Shown: positions 1 through 9,420, numbered from the stretch's first letter. The stretch: 64,000 nucleotides of DNA from Streptomyces qinglanensis (GCF_900111245.1 NZ_FOGO01000009.1:186001-250000), one strand, 5' to 3'. The notes: generated by a model not told the origin, from the letters alone. Translations and numbers: made by a program.

Positions 1-1
1 C

Positions 2-1105
2 GCCGAGTCCGAGCAGGAGGCCGACGGCTGGTACGAGGACCCGGACAGCAACCGCCGCCCGCCCGAGCTGCTGCCCCGCGACGAGGTGGCACGGGCCATC
101 AACGCGGAGGTCAAGGCGGGCCGCGGCTCCCCGCACGGCGGGGTCTTCCTGGACGTCTCCACCCGGATGCCCGCCGAGACGATCAAGCGGCGGCTGCCTT
201 CCATGCACCACCAGTTCCGCGAGCTGGCCGATGTCGACATCACGGCCGAGCCGATGGAGGTCGGCCCGACCTGCCACTACGTGATGGGCGGCGTGGACGT
301 CGACTCGGACACCGCGGCGGCCCGGGGCGTGCCGGGGCTGTTCGCGGCGGGCGAGGTGGCCGGCGGGATGCACGGCTCCAACCGGCTGGGCGGCAACTCC
401 CTCTCCGATCTGCTGGTCTTCGGGCGCCGGGCCGGGCTGCACGCCGCGGAGTACGCACGCGGCCATGCCGATGAGCGCCCGCGGGTCGGCGACGCGCAGA
501 TCGACGCGGCGGCGGCCGAGGCGCTGCGGCCCTTCGGCGTCGGATCGGCGCCGGAGGAGGAGCGCGCGCGGGAACCGGAGGCGGCCGAGAACCCGTACAC
601 GGTCCACCAGGACCTGCAGCGGTCCATGAACGAACTGGTCGGCATCATCCGCCGCGAGGAGGAGATGTCCGAGGCGCTGGAGCGGCTGGCCGAACTGCGC
701 GAGCGGGCCCGCCGCGCGAAGGTGGAGGGGCACCGGCAGTTCAACCCCGGCTGGCACCTCGCGCTCGACCTGCGCAACATGCTGCTGGTCAGCGAGTGCG
801 TGGCCCGCGCCGCGCTGAACCGTACCGAGTCGCGCGGCGGGCACACCCGCGACGACCATCCCGAGATGGACCGCGAGTGGCGCCGCGCCAACCTGGTCTG
901 CACCCTCGCCGCCACCGCCCCGGAACCGCCCGGTGCCGGGAGCGAGGCCGCGGCCGAGGCGGGGACCGAGACGGGGGCGGGTCGCGCGGGCCGGATCGCG
1001 CTGCGGCGCCGTGAGATGCCGCCGATCCGCAAGGACCTCCTTGAGCTGTTCGAGAAGGAGGAGTTGATCAAGTATCTGACCGACGAGGAGCTGACGAGCG
1101 AGTGA
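2..1105 (+). CDS. sdhA: Succinate dehydrogenase/fumarate reductase flavoprotein subunit, 3' part
   Basis: This is the C-terminal 367 residues of the FAD-binding subunit of complex II, which oxidises succinate to fumarate and passes electrons to the iron-sulfur subunit. The frame is open from base 2, so the N-terminal part lies outside the window. Visible hallmarks are the GPTCHYVMGGV segment, the FAAGEVAGGMHGSNRLGG motif that closes the FAD site, and a long helical C-terminal domain ending in LIKYLTDEELTSE. The stop overlaps the GTG start of sdhB (GTGA), which indicates translational coupling. It belongs to the soluble-subunit pair typical of actinobacterial complex II; the membrane anchor gene would lie upstream, outside the window. 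Whether it works mainly as a dehydrogenase or as a fumarate reductase cannot be read from this fragment. Confidence 0.95.
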   Translation, partial: AESEQEADGWYEDPDSNRRPPELLPRDEVARAINAEVKAGRGSPHGGVFLDVSTRMPAETIKRRLPSMHHQFRELADVDITAEPMEVGPTCHYVMGGVDVDSDTAAARGVPGLFAAGEVAGGMHGSNRLGGNSLSDLLVFGRRAGLHAAEYARGHADERPRVGDAQIDAAAAEALRPFGVGSAPEEERAREPEAAENPYTVHQDLQRSMNELVGIIRREEEMSEALERLAELRERARRAKVEGHRQFNPGWHLALDLRNMLLVSECVARAALNRTESRGGHTRDDHPEMDREWRRANLVCTLAATAPEPPGAGSEAAAEAGTETGAGRAGRIALRRREMPPIRKDLLELFEKEELIKYLTDEELTSE

Positions 1106-1890
1106 CTACCGCACCGGACACGACCAGCTACGACGCGCACTTCAAGGTCTGGCGCGGCGATGTGGACGGCGGCGGCCTGGAGGACTTCACCGTCGAGGTG
1201 AACGAGGGCGAGGTCGTCCTCGACATCATCCACCGCCTCCAGGCGACCCAGGCCCCGGATCTCGCGGTCCGCTGGAACTGCAAGGCGGGCAAGTGCGGTT
1301 CGTGCAGCGCGGAGATCAACGGGCGGCCCCGGCTGCTGTGCATGACCCGTATGTCGGTCTTCGACCGCGACGAGACCCTCACCGTCACCCCGCTGCGGGC
1401 CTTCCCGGTGGTGCGGGACCTGGTGACGGACGTCGGTTTCAACTACGAGAAGGCGCGGCAGGTGCCCGCGTTCGTGCCGCCCCAGGATCTGGGGCCGGGC
1501 GAGTACCGGATGCAGCAGGAGGACGTGGGGCGCTCGCAGGAGTTCCGCAAGTGCATCGAGTGCTTCCTGTGCCAGGACACCTGCCATGTGGTGCGCGACC
1601 ATGAGGAGAACAAGACGGCCTTCGCCGGGCCGCGCTTCCTGATGCGGGTCGCCGAGCTGGACATGCACCCGCTGGACGCCGCCGAGGAGACCGGCCTGGA
1701 CCGCAAGTCCACGGCGCAGGAGGAGCACGGGCTCGGCTACTGCAACATCACCAAGTGCTGTACGGAGGTCTGCCCCGAGCACATCAAGATCACGGACAAC
1801 GCGCTGATCCCGCTCAAGGAGCGTGCCGCCGACCGCAAGTACGACCCGCTGGTCTGGCTGGGCAACAAGATCCGCCGCCGGACGAGCTGA
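1102..1890 (+). CDS. sdhB: Succinate dehydrogenase/fumarate reductase iron-sulfur subunit
   Basis: 262-residue electron-transfer subunit of complex II. The N-terminal plant-type ferredoxin domain has the [2Fe-2S] ligands C60, C65, C68 and C80 (pattern CKAGKCGSCS then LLC). The C-terminal alpha-helical domain has the CIECFLCQDTC and CCTEVCP motifs expected for the [4Fe-4S] and [3Fe-4S] clusters. It starts at GTG 1102, overlapping the sdhA stop by four bases. Its length is near the family norm. It carries electrons from the SdhA flavin towards the membrane quinone site. A perfect 21-bp hairpin follows 16 bases after the stop. Confidence 0.96.
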   Translation: MTTAPDTTSYDAHFKVWRGDVDGGGLEDFTVEVNEGEVVLDIIHRLQATQAPDLAVRWNCKAGKCGSCSAEINGRPRLLCMTRMSVFDRDETLTVTPLRAFPVVRDLVTDVGFNYEKARQVPAFVPPQDLGPGEYRMQQEDVGRSQEFRKCIECFLCQDTCHVVRDHEENKTAFAGPRFLMRVAELDMHPLDAAEETGLDRKSTAQEEHGLGYCNITKCCTEVCPEHIKITDNALIPLKERAADRKYDPLVWLGNKIRRRTS

Positions 1891-1906
1891 CGGGCCGAGC
1901 GCTTCC

Positions 1907-1951
1907 GGGCGGCCGGTGGCGCGGCGGGGTCCGCCGCGCCACCGGCCGCCC
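1907..1951. terminator. Bidirectional terminator between sdhB and the SpoIIE gene
   Basis: A perfect 21-bp inverted repeat (1907-1927 and 1931-1951) with a 3-base loop, lying between two convergent genes. There is no T tract, as is common for actinobacterial terminators. Confidence 0.85.
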
Positions 1952-2080
1952 CCGCGCGTCCGCGCCCCGCCGTCCGAAGACGGCCGCCCTCCCAAGACGG
2001 CCGCCGCCCGGCTCGCGGCCCGCCGGACGGCTCGCGAATGCCGGACGGCTCGCCCCCCCCCGGCGGAAGCGCGGCGGGGC

Positions 2081-4276
2081 TCAGAACAGGTTCAGCAGCG
2101 CCTCGGTCGGGTCCGGGGGCGCTCCGCCCTCCTCGGGGCGGGGCAGTTGGAACCAGACGGCCTTGCCCGAGGGCACCCGGCGGCTTCCCCAGCCGGTGGA
2201 GAGCAGGTCGACCAGTTGCAGTCCCCGGCCGCCCTCGTCGGTGTCCCGGGCCCGGCGCCTGCGCGGCTGGACCTGCCCCGCGTCCCACACCTCGCACACC
2301 AGCGTCCGCTCCAGCAGCAGCCGCAGCCGGATGTTCCCCTCGCCGTACCGCAGCGCGTTGGTGACCAGTTCGCTCACCAGCAGCTCGGCGGTGTCGCTGA
2401 GCGCCTCCAGGTCCCAGGCGGTGAGTTGCTCGCACATCAGGTCGCGGGCCCGCGCGACCGACCGCGGCTCGGGCGGCAGCGTCCAGTCGCCGACGTGCTC
2501 GGGGTCCAGCCCCTGCACCCGGGCGACGAGGAGTGCGATGTCGTCCTCGCCGTGGTGCACGTTGAGGGTGCGCAGCACCCGGTCCGCGGTGTCCTCCAGC
2601 GGCTCGGCGGCGTCGGTGAGCGCCGAGCGGAACCGGTCCAGCCCCTCGTCCAGCGGATGGTCCCGGGACTCGACCAGGCCGTCGGTGTAGAGGGAGAGCA
2701 TCGCTCCCTCCGGCAGCTCGATCTCGATCTCCTCGAACGGCTCGCCGCCCACGCCGAGCGGCACCCCCTTGGGCACCTCCAGCAGCAGCGCGGGCTCGCC
2801 GGGCTCGACCATGATGGGCGGCAGATGCCCCGCGTTGGCGAAGGTGCAGCGCCGGGAGACCGGGTCGTAGACGGCGTAGATGCAGGTGGCCAGATACACC
2901 TCGGACAGGTCGGTGTCGCTGCCCCGCTGGCCCCGCTGGGAGTGCTGCTTGCGCGGGTCGCCCAGGCCGCGCGCGATCTCGTCCAGTGCGCCCAGCACCT
3001 CGGCGGGTTCCATGTCGGTGAGGGCGAGGGTGCGTACGGCGGTGCGGAGTTCGCCCATGGCCACCGCGGCCCGCAGCCCGCGGCCCATCACGTCGCCGAC
3101 GACGATGGCGGTGCGGTGTCCGGGCAGTTCGATGACGTCGAACCAGTCGCCGCCCACCTCGGTCGCCGGGTTGCCCGGCAGGTAGCGGCAGGCGATCTCC
3201 AGTCCGGCTGCCTCCGGGTCGCCCGGCGGCAGCAGGCTGCGCTGCAGGATGAGGGCGCGCTCGTGCTCCCGGCGGTAGAGGCGGGCGTTGTCGATGCAGA
3301 CGGCGGCGCGGGCCGCCAGCTCGGCGGCGAGGGCGCCGTCGCGCTCGCCGAACGGCTCGCTGCCCTTGGCCCGGGAGAACTGCGCGAGACCCAGCACCCG
3401 GTCCCGGGCGACCATGGGCACCGCGAGCGTCGACTGCACGACGGCGCCGAACTGCGCCGGCACCGTGCCGTCCTGGCCGGGGATGTGCTGCACCCGGCCG
3501 GTGCGCAGCGCGGTGGCGAACGGGGAGTGCTCGGCGTAGCAGTGCGTGGAGCCCACTTCGGCGGGCTGGCCCGGCTGCCCGGCGGCGGGCGCGCCGCCAT
3601 TGGCCCGGGCGCGGGCCGCGCCTTCCGCCGGGTCCGTGCCGTCCGGTGCGGTGCCGTCCGGTGCGGTGCCGCGCGGGCGGATCACCGCCTCGCGGGCCCG
3701 TGCGTCCTCGTCGGGAAGGGCGTATACGTAGGGGGTGTTGGCGACGGCGCTGGCGAAGGCGACCCGGCGCAGCTCTCCGCGCGGCGAGCCGACCGGCCCC
3801 CGGCGGCGTCGGGGCAGCCCGCCGGCCAACCGGCCCTCGGCCGCCTGGCACCGGCCGGATTCCGGCCCGTCGAAGCCCTCGGCCTCGTCGGTGTCCTCGG
3901 GAGGCGTCGGTCCGACGGGGCGGGGTTCGTCCCCGGCCAGCACGCTCTCGTAGAGGTCGACGGAGGCCAGATCGCAGAACTGGGGCACCGCCACGTCCAG
4001 CAGCTCGCGAGCGGTGGTCTCCAGGTCCAGTGAGTTGCCGATCCGCGCGCCCGCGGCGTTCAGCAGGGCCAGGGCACGACGTACGTCGTCCTGCTTACCG
4101 GCCGCCTCCACCGGGATATCGCTCAATGCCGCCCCTTCCACTGCCGGTGCTCGCCTCCGGTCCGAGAAGTGTGGCAGGCCGGAGAGCCGTCCGGAGCCCG
4201 CTCTTCCCGATCGCCACAAGTCTTCCTTGTCACGACGAGGCAATACGCGCACACCCCCGCTGTTCACGGGAGTCAC
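2081..4276 (-). CDS. GAF / SpoIIE-type PP2C phosphatase / anti-sigma-like ATPase regulator
   Basis: 731-residue cytoplasmic regulator of partner-switching type. After a basic N-terminus there is a GAF-like sensor region (about residues 65-300, interrupted by a Pro/Gly/Asp-rich stretch near 110-220). Then comes a SpoIIE/PP2C phosphatase domain with GGDWFDVIELPG and VVGDVMGRG metal-binding motifs (about 370-600). A C-terminal HATPase_c domain of RsbW/SpoIIAB type follows, with ELVTNALRYG and DEGGRGLQLVD boxes (about 610-725). Start GTG 4276 is supported by AGGAG six bases upstream. Such proteins dephosphorylate anti-anti-sigma factors and may also carry kinase activity. The signal sensed and the sigma factor controlled cannot be inferred. 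It lies 154 bases beyond the stop of a second protein of the same architecture. Confidence 0.9.
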   Translation of the reverse strand: MTPVNSGGVRVLPRRDKEDLWRSGRAGSGRLSGLPHFSDRRRAPAVEGAALSDIPVEAAGKQDDVRRALALLNAAGARIGNSLDLETTARELLDVAVPQFCDLASVDLYESVLAGDEPRPVGPTPPEDTDEAEGFDGPESGRCQAAEGRLAGGLPRRRRGPVGSPRGELRRVAFASAVANTPYVYALPDEDARAREAVIRPRGTAPDGTAPDGTDPAEGAARARANGGAPAAGQPGQPAEVGSTHCYAEHSPFATALRTGRVQHIPGQDGTVPAQFGAVVQSTLAVPMVARDRVLGLAQFSRAKGSEPFGERDGALAAELAARAAVCIDNARLYRREHERALILQRSLLPPGDPEAAGLEIACRYLPGNPATEVGGDWFDVIELPGHRTAIVVGDVMGRGLRAAVAMGELRTAVRTLALTDMEPAEVLGALDEIARGLGDPRKQHSQRGQRGSDTDLSEVYLATCIYAVYDPVSRRCTFANAGHLPPIMVEPGEPALLLEVPKGVPLGVGGEPFEEIEIELPEGAMLSLYTDGLVESRDHPLDEGLDRFRSALTDAAEPLEDTADRVLRTLNVHHGEDDIALLVARVQGLDPEHVGDWTLPPEPRSVARARDLMCEQLTAWDLEALSDTAELLVSELVTNALRYGEGNIRLRLLLERTLVCEVWDAGQVQPRRRRARDTDEGGRGLQLVDLLSTGWGSRRVPSGKAVWFQLPRPEEGGAPPDPTEALLNLF

Positions 4277-4430
4277 CCCTGACTCCTAACCAGGGAAAGC
4301 CGGATCGAACCCCAGGAGTACGCACCGGCCACGGACCGGGCCATGCCGGCGTTTCGCGCCACCCCACGCCACCCGAGCCGCATCCGTTGCTGCTGTTGCG
4401 GACGGGGTGACCGGCGCCGTCCCGGTCCGC

Positions 4431-7025
4431 TCAGGGCAACGGCAGTTCGAACCAGACGGTCTTGCCTTCGGGGCCGTGCCGGGTGCCCCAGCGGCGGGCC
4501 TCGCTGGCCACCATCTGGATCCCCCGGCCGCCCTCCTGTTCCTCCGTGACGACGCGCTCACGGGGCGGTTCGGGGAGCAGGTCCGACACCTCCACGATCA
4601 GCACTCCCCCCGGCCCGGCCGGATCGCGACCGATGTCGCGTACCACCCGTACTCCGACAGGGCCGTGCGCGTACCGCAAGGCGTTGGTGACCAGTTCGCT
4701 CACCAGCAGCACACAGGTGTCCTCCAGATCGCTGAGCCGCCACTCCCGCAGTGTCTTCCGTACGGCTTCGCGCGCCCTGCGCACGGCGTAGCTGCCGGGG
4801 GTGAAGGACCAGGAGGCGGCGGTGTGCCCGGGCAGTCCGCCGAGTCTGGCCATCAGGAGCGCGACGTCGTCCCCCGTGCCGGACCGGCCGGGAGTTCCGG
4901 AGCCCTGCCCGCGCAGCGAGTCGATGAGCAGGTCGCAGGAGTTCTCCAGCCCGCCGCAGCCGGTGGCACCGACGGGTCCCGCCGAGACGTAGGCGGCCGC
5001 ACCGTTCCAGGTGCACCCGTCCCCGGGTGCCGAGCGGCGGGATCCGGGACCGGCGAGCAGCGCGCAGACCCGGTCGATGCCCTCGGTGATGTCCTCGCCT
5101 CTGCTCTCGACCAGGCCGTCGGTGTACAGCACCAGGATGCTCCCCTCCTCGACCTCGGTCTCGGTCAGCGGGTACTCCTGGTCCGGTTCGGGTCCGACAA
5201 CGCCGAGCGGGACGCCCGAGGGCACGTCGACGGGCCGGACCCGGCACCCGCTCTCGCCCTCGCGGGTGACCAGCAGCGGCGGCACATGACCCGCGCTCGC
5301 CATGGTCAGCACCCCGCAGCGGGAGCCCGCCGAGGTGGGGGCCGGTTCGAAGACCGCGTACAGGCAGGTGGCCATCAGGGGGTCGTCGGGCCCGTGGGAG
5401 AGGTCGTCCCCCACCGTGCTGACCCGGGCGAGCAGTTCGTCCGGCGGCAGATCGAGGCCCGCCAGCGTGCGGACGGCGGTACGCAGCCGCCCCATCGTGA
5501 CCGCCGCGTGCAGTCCGTGCCCCATCACGTCGCCGACCACGAAGGCGACCCGGCCGCCCGGCAGCGGGATGACGTCGAACCAGTCGCCGCCCACCTCCGT
5601 ACCGCTGCTGCCCGGAACGTAGCGGTAGGCGAGGTCGACCCCCGGCGGCTCGGGGATGCGCTGCGGCAGCAGGCTGCGCTGGAGCATCAGCGCGCCCTCC
5701 CGCTCGCGTGCGTACAGCCGGGCGTTGTCCAGGAAGGTGCCGGAGCGGTCGGCCACCTCCGTCGCGAGCGCGCGGTCGTCGTCCCCGTACGGCTCGTCCC
5801 CCTGCGCCCGGCTCACCAGCAGCAGCCCGAGCACGGTGCCGCGCGCCCGCAGCGGCACCGCCATCAGCGAGTGCACCCCCAGTTCGAAGCCGGCCTCGAC
5901 CCGGGGGTCGCCGGACCGGGTCGCGCGCAGGATCTCCTCGGGCGTACCGGCGAGTTGCGGCATGCCGCTGTCCAGCGCCCGGCCGAGCAGCGACTCCCGT
6001 TCGTAGCGGATCTCGCTGCCGAGCCGCAGCAGCCGCTCCACCTGCTCACCGCTCTCCCGGGCGGCGAAACCGAAGAGGCGCAGCGGCGTGCCGACGGGAA
6101 TCACCGGTTCGGGAAGCTCTCCCCCGACGGCGACCTCGTCGCGCAGCATGATCCCGGCGTAGCCGGCGAACCGCGGCACCAGCACCTCGGCGAGCGCCTG
6201 CGCGATGGCGTGGACGTCCAGCAGATTGCCGAGCGCCACGCCGACCTCGTCGAGCAGGGCGAGCCGCTGCCGTGCCGCCTCCGCCTTGTTGAGCGCCTCC
6301 AGCCGCTCGGTGATGTCCATGACCGTGCAGCTCACCCCGCGGACCGTGCCGCTGCGGTCGGTGATCCGGGCGTAGGAGAGGGAGCGGGCCCCCCGGCCGT
6401 CGGGCGCGGTGGTCACCAGGTCCACCACCGAGCGCCCGGTCTCCAGCACCCTGGACTGGATCTGCAGCACCTCCTCGGCCATGGCGGCGGGGAGCAGGTC
6501 GGCGACGGTGTGGCCGATGAGCTCGGCGCGGGTTGCGTTGTTCAGTCGTACGAGGGCGTCGTTGAAGCGGACGAAGCGCCGCTCGGTGTCGAAGACCGCG
6601 ATGCCCAGCGGCGAGGAGGCGAACAGGGCGTCCAGCACGGCCAGATCGTGCTCGACGGCGCGCAGCCGGCTGGTCTCCATGATGCTCGCCAGGACGAACG
6701 GGCGCTGCTCGGTGTCCCGCAGCATCGAGCCGCGGCCCTCGACCTCGACCACGTTCCCCGCCCGGTGGCGGACGTGCAGGATGCCCTGCCAGCTTCCGGT
6801 GCGCCCCAGGCTGTTGCGGCGGGCGCGGCGCTCGGCCTCGTCGCTCTCGACGAAGTCCTCGATCGAGCGGCCGACGGTGTCCTCGGCCGACCAGCCCAGG
6901 ATCTCCTGGGTGGTCGGGCTCCAGACCAGGACGGTGCCGTGCCCGTCCAGCATGACGACCCCGACGCGGAGGGTGTCCAGGAGCGAGGTCGCCTCGCCGG
7001 CGGGTTCGGTGCTCACACGGCCCAC
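4431..7025 (-). CDS. PAS-PAS-GAF-SpoIIE phosphatase with C-terminal HATPase
   Basis: 864-residue multidomain regulator. Two PAS modules (about 15-125 with GWSAEDTVGRSIEDF, and 130-255 ending in the PAC-like TVMDITERLEAL) are followed by a GAF domain (about 275-440), a SpoIIE/PP2C phosphatase (GGDWFDVIPLPGGRVAFVVGDVMGHG, about 465-700) and an RsbW-like ATPase (ELVTNALRYAHG, EGGRGIQMV, about 735-860). GTG 7025 is used here; the in-frame GTG at 7016 has AGGGG eight bases upstream and is equally possible. A TAAT-rich stretch near 7061-7066 could be the promoter -10 region. The Pro/Gly/Ser-rich insertion around residues 660-710 is unusual within a phosphatase domain. The duplicated architecture with the neighbour at 2081 suggests paralogues responding to different signals. 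Confidence 0.9.
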   Translation of the reverse strand: MGRVSTEPAGEATSLLDTLRVGVVMLDGHGTVLVWSPTTQEILGWSAEDTVGRSIEDFVESDEAERRARRNSLGRTGSWQGILHVRHRAGNVVEVEGRGSMLRDTEQRPFVLASIMETSRLRAVEHDLAVLDALFASSPLGIAVFDTERRFVRFNDALVRLNNATRAELIGHTVADLLPAAMAEEVLQIQSRVLETGRSVVDLVTTAPDGRGARSLSYARITDRSGTVRGVSCTVMDITERLEALNKAEAARQRLALLDEVGVALGNLLDVHAIAQALAEVLVPRFAGYAGIMLRDEVAVGGELPEPVIPVGTPLRLFGFAARESGEQVERLLRLGSEIRYERESLLGRALDSGMPQLAGTPEEILRATRSGDPRVEAGFELGVHSLMAVPLRARGTVLGLLLVSRAQGDEPYGDDDRALATEVADRSGTFLDNARLYAREREGALMLQRSLLPQRIPEPPGVDLAYRYVPGSSGTEVGGDWFDVIPLPGGRVAFVVGDVMGHGLHAAVTMGRLRTAVRTLAGLDLPPDELLARVSTVGDDLSHGPDDPLMATCLYAVFEPAPTSAGSRCGVLTMASAGHVPPLLVTREGESGCRVRPVDVPSGVPLGVVGPEPDQEYPLTETEVEEGSILVLYTDGLVESRGEDITEGIDRVCALLAGPGSRRSAPGDGCTWNGAAAYVSAGPVGATGCGGLENSCDLLIDSLRGQGSGTPGRSGTGDDVALLMARLGGLPGHTAASWSFTPGSYAVRRAREAVRKTLREWRLSDLEDTCVLLVSELVTNALRYAHGPVGVRVVRDIGRDPAGPGGVLIVEVSDLLPEPPRERVVTEEQEGGRGIQMVASEARRWGTRHGPEGKTVWFELPLP

Positions 7026-7122
7026 GCCCCTGGTCGGGAACTGGATACCTTCGACGTGGGCTCATTATCCACATATCGGACACGGGGTGCGAAGGGGCGC
7101 ACGCGGGGCGCCGTACTCGGCG

Positions 7123-7205
7123 CCGGGGCAGAAGGGGACGACAGGGGCACAGGGGGACAGAGGGGACAGGGGGGGCAGGAGCGGAGCGGGAGCGGGAAGG
7201 GGAGC
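7123..7205. repeat. Purine-rich G-run tract
   Basis: About 80 bases almost entirely G and A on the plus strand, with repeated GGGGACAG-like units and at least eight runs of four or more G. It lies upstream of the PAS-SpoIIE gene. A similar tract, sharing CCGGGGCAGAAGG, precedes xseA. Confidence 0.6.
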
Positions 7206-7217
7206 GCGCGTGCGGCG

Positions 7218-7433
7218 TCAGCCGCGACCGCCGTCCGCGTGCTCCGGGTGCACAGCCAGCCGGTCCCGGTGCTCCACCAGATACCCCTCGGCCTGTTCGC
7301 TCAGCCGTTCGGCGAGATGCTGCGCCTCGGCCCGGGTGGCATAGCTGCCGACGCGGTAGCGATTGCCGTGGCAGTCCTGGCGGATGAGCTGCCAGGGCAG
7401 CACCGCGTCACTGTCGCCGCTCGCACTTCGCAT
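7218..7433 (-). CDS. Small SPOR-like domain protein
   Basis: 71-residue protein in which the central part (LPWQLIRQDCHGNRYRVGSY, then ATRAEAQHLAERLSEQ) matches the short SPOR-like proteins found in streptomycetes. These usually begin just before an LPW motif, which is why ATG 7433 is preferred to GTG 7460; neither has a clear ribosome binding site. SPOR domains commonly bind denuded peptidoglycan glycan strands, but this soluble form has no signal peptide, so its role is uncertain. It has a single cysteine and no membrane segment. Confidence 0.7.
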   Translation of the reverse strand: MRSASGDSDAVLPWQLIRQDCHGNRYRVGSYATRAEAQHLAERLSEQAEGYLVEHRDRLAVHPEHADGGRG

Positions 7434-7575
7434 ATGCCGGAGCTTACGCCCGGCCCTCACTCACCGCATTCGGCTTTGCACATTGCGGTCAACATTTCGG
7501 CCAGGCGTTCGCCCGCCCGGCGGCGGCGCCCCGGCGCGCCTCAGCGGCAGAACCGGACCGTACGCGCCGGGTCGG

Positions 7576-8328
7576 CTACTTCACCGGCAGGTGGTACGCC
7601 AGCTTGAACCGGTCGGCGGGCACCACCACATCCGCCGTCTCCACCGGGCGCTTGCCGGCGAAGTAGGTCCGCGCGATCACGAGTACGGCGTGCCCCGGGA
7701 CGCCGCCCAGCGCCGTCATCTCCCCCGCCCGGCCGGGGCGGCTCGCGACCTCCTCGGTCACGTTGTCCACCACCAGGTCGATCGCCGCCATCCGCTCCAC
7801 CACCCCCCGGCCGCCCAGCGGCCCCTCCTCGGGCAGCATGACCGGCGTCCGGCCCGTCACCGCCAGCGGCTCCCAGGAGACGGAGAGCATCACCGGGTCG
7901 CCGCCGACATGGAAGACGTAGCGGGTACGCATCACTCGGTCACCGCGCTCGATGAACAGCCGCTCGGCGATGTCGGCCGAGGCGTCCTCCTGCTCGCTCT
8001 GCGATTCCCAGGTGCCTCGCACCCGCTCGTCCGACTGCTCCTGGCGGAAGGGCGTGCACTCCCCCAGCGAGCGGTAGCCGGTGCGGGAGACCCGGCGGGC
8101 GGCGGGCAGCTCCCGCACATAGGTCCCGGAGCCGGAACGACCCTCGACCAGCCCTTCCGCCATCAGCACCTTGCGCGCCTCCAGCGCGACCGTGTCGGAG
8201 ACGCCGTACTCCTCGCGGATGCGGGCCTGCGAGGGGAGGCGGGTGTGCGGCGGAAGAGATCCGTCCGCGATCTTGCTGCGCAGATCCGAGGCCACGCGCA
8301 GATACGCGGGTTGCTCACCGAATGGCAC
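7576..8328 (-). CDS. GntR-family (HutC/UTRA-type) transcriptional regulator
   Basis: 250-residue DNA-binding repressor or activator. The N-terminal winged helix covers about residues 5-75 (YLRVASDLRSKIADGSLPPHTRLPSQARIREEYGVSDTVALEARKVL, continuing into EGLVEGRSGSGTYV, the classic GntR wing). The C-terminal ligand-binding UTRA domain spans about 90-245. Start GTG 8328 is chosen because GGGAGG lies six bases upstream and the protein then begins with the usual short lead into the helix; in-frame codons further upstream lack both features. A 20-bp inverted repeat 78 bases upstream is a likely operator. The effector is unknown; UTRA domains usually bind small organic acids, sugars or amino acids. 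Confidence 0.9.
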   Translation of the reverse strand: MPFGEQPAYLRVASDLRSKIADGSLPPHTRLPSQARIREEYGVSDTVALEARKVLMAEGLVEGRSGSGTYVRELPAARRVSRTGYRSLGECTPFRQEQSDERVRGTWESQSEQEDASADIAERLFIERGDRVMRTRYVFHVGGDPVMLSVSWEPLAVTGRTPVMLPEEGPLGGRGVVERMAAIDLVVDNVTEEVASRPGRAGEMTALGGVPGHAVLVIARTYFAGKRPVETADVVVPADRFKLAYHLPVK

Positions 8329-8405
8329 GTGTGCCCTCCCCGTTTCGGCCAGATGCCGAGTGAAGCTGACGGGCACCGGGCGATACTGACGGTCAGCAAC
8401 AGCTT

Positions 8406-8425
8406 GGCAACAGAGCGTTGTTGCC
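8406..8425. promoter_or_regulatory. Candidate GntR operator
   Basis: Inverted repeat GGCAACA-N6-TGTTGCC (7-bp arms), upstream of the GntR start. A second small dyad CTGAC-G-GTCAG lies 10 bases away at 8386-8396. The position fits autoregulation; no experiment is implied. Confidence 0.45.
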
Positions 8426-8711
8426 CGCAACAGTCGGCCAAAGTTTCACCCGATGTGATGAGCACCTGCTCAGACCCGCCCGACCCGCCCTCAACAGCGC
8501 GACGCCGGGCGGGCCGTCGACGGGAGGCCGGTACGGGAACGGCGCCAGGGCCCGGGCAGGTCCGGGGGGCCGGCCGGGGCGGACCCGGGGGCGCGGAGCC
8601 GATAGTCTGCCGCATCACCGGCCACTCGGGGCGTATCCGGCCGAGGCCGTACCTGCGGCTCGAGGCACCCGCATCGACGGCACACACCATCTCGGCACGG
8701 GAGAGCGCCCG

Positions 8712-9299
8712 ATGACGTTCCGGCAGCACATGAGGCAGCAGACGGTCAGCGCGCTGGGAGAGCTGACCGGCGGGCCCGCCTCCGACGTCTACGCCGTCAC
8801 GTTCCGCATCGACAGCGTCGACCAGGACCCGCGCTTCCCCTACCTGGCGCTCGGCTGCACCACAGAGGACGAGCCGGCCCGGCTGCTCGCGCAGCCGGAA
8901 CCCCCCGGCCCCTGGGAAGCCCGCTGGCACTACGCCTACTTCCCCCCGTCGGGACTGGACGGCATCCGCGTTCTGGGGAACGACGCGGAACACGACCCGC
9001 ACGGTGCCGCACTGCACCGCCGGGAGGCCGAAGCGGACGGCCTCTGGTACGAGGACGACGCCCCCGAGCACGTGCAGGACGAACGGGGAGCACTCCTCGA
9101 GACCCGGTTCCGCGAACTCTGCGTCGACCTGGCCCGGCTGCTCCACACCGAAGGCGACCTGGTGCGCGCCCTCGGACGGCCGGTGCCCGTCCTCCTCTAC
9201 GACATGTTCGACCCCGAGGCGATGTTCGCCCTCACCCGCGCCGCCAACCCGCCCGATTCCGTGGCGGACTTCCTCGCCGGGGACGGGCCGTCCACCTGA
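8712..9299 (+). CDS. Uncharacterised 195-residue protein
   Basis: Acidic cytoplasmic protein beginning MTFRQHMRQQTVSALGELTG and containing a mixed alpha/beta region (VYAVTFRIDSVD, PYLALGCTTED) with several Trp residues (WEARWHYAYF). I do not recognise the family with certainty; the opening resembles DUF4303-type streptomycete proteins. ATG 8712 has GGGAGAG eight bases upstream. It is transcribed divergently from the GntR gene, about 380 bases apart, so it could be that regulator's target. No signal peptide or membrane segment is visible. Confidence 0.7.
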   Translation: MTFRQHMRQQTVSALGELTGGPASDVYAVTFRIDSVDQDPRFPYLALGCTTEDEPARLLAQPEPPGPWEARWHYAYFPPSGLDGIRVLGNDAEHDPHGAALHRREAEADGLWYEDDAPEHVQDERGALLETRFRELCVDLARLLHTEGDLVRALGRPVPVLLYDMFDPEAMFALTRAANPPDSVADFLAGDGPST

Positions 9300-9360
9300 G
9301 CCCGGAGGGTTGTTCACAACCGTGCGGGCAAGCCGCCGCTGCCGTGCCCGCAGCGGCCCG

Positions 9361-9420
9361 CAGCGGCACGCGGCGGCACGCGGCGGCACGCGGCGGCACG
9401 CGGCGGCACGCGGCGGCACG
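9361..9420. repeat. 10-bp tandem repeat
   Basis: Five perfect copies of CGGCGGCACG (9371-9420) preceded by one copy with a single change (9361-9370), between two convergent genes. Confidence 0.9.

Noticed and set aside
277..1995. Long minus-strand frame across sdhA-sdhB
   Set aside because: A shadow of the sdh genes produced by high GC; its translation is low-complexity and the plus-strand products are clear family members.
4407..7607. 1066-codon plus-strand frame
   Set aside because: Antisense to the PAS-SpoIIE gene; composition is Gln/His/Arg-rich with no recognisable domain.
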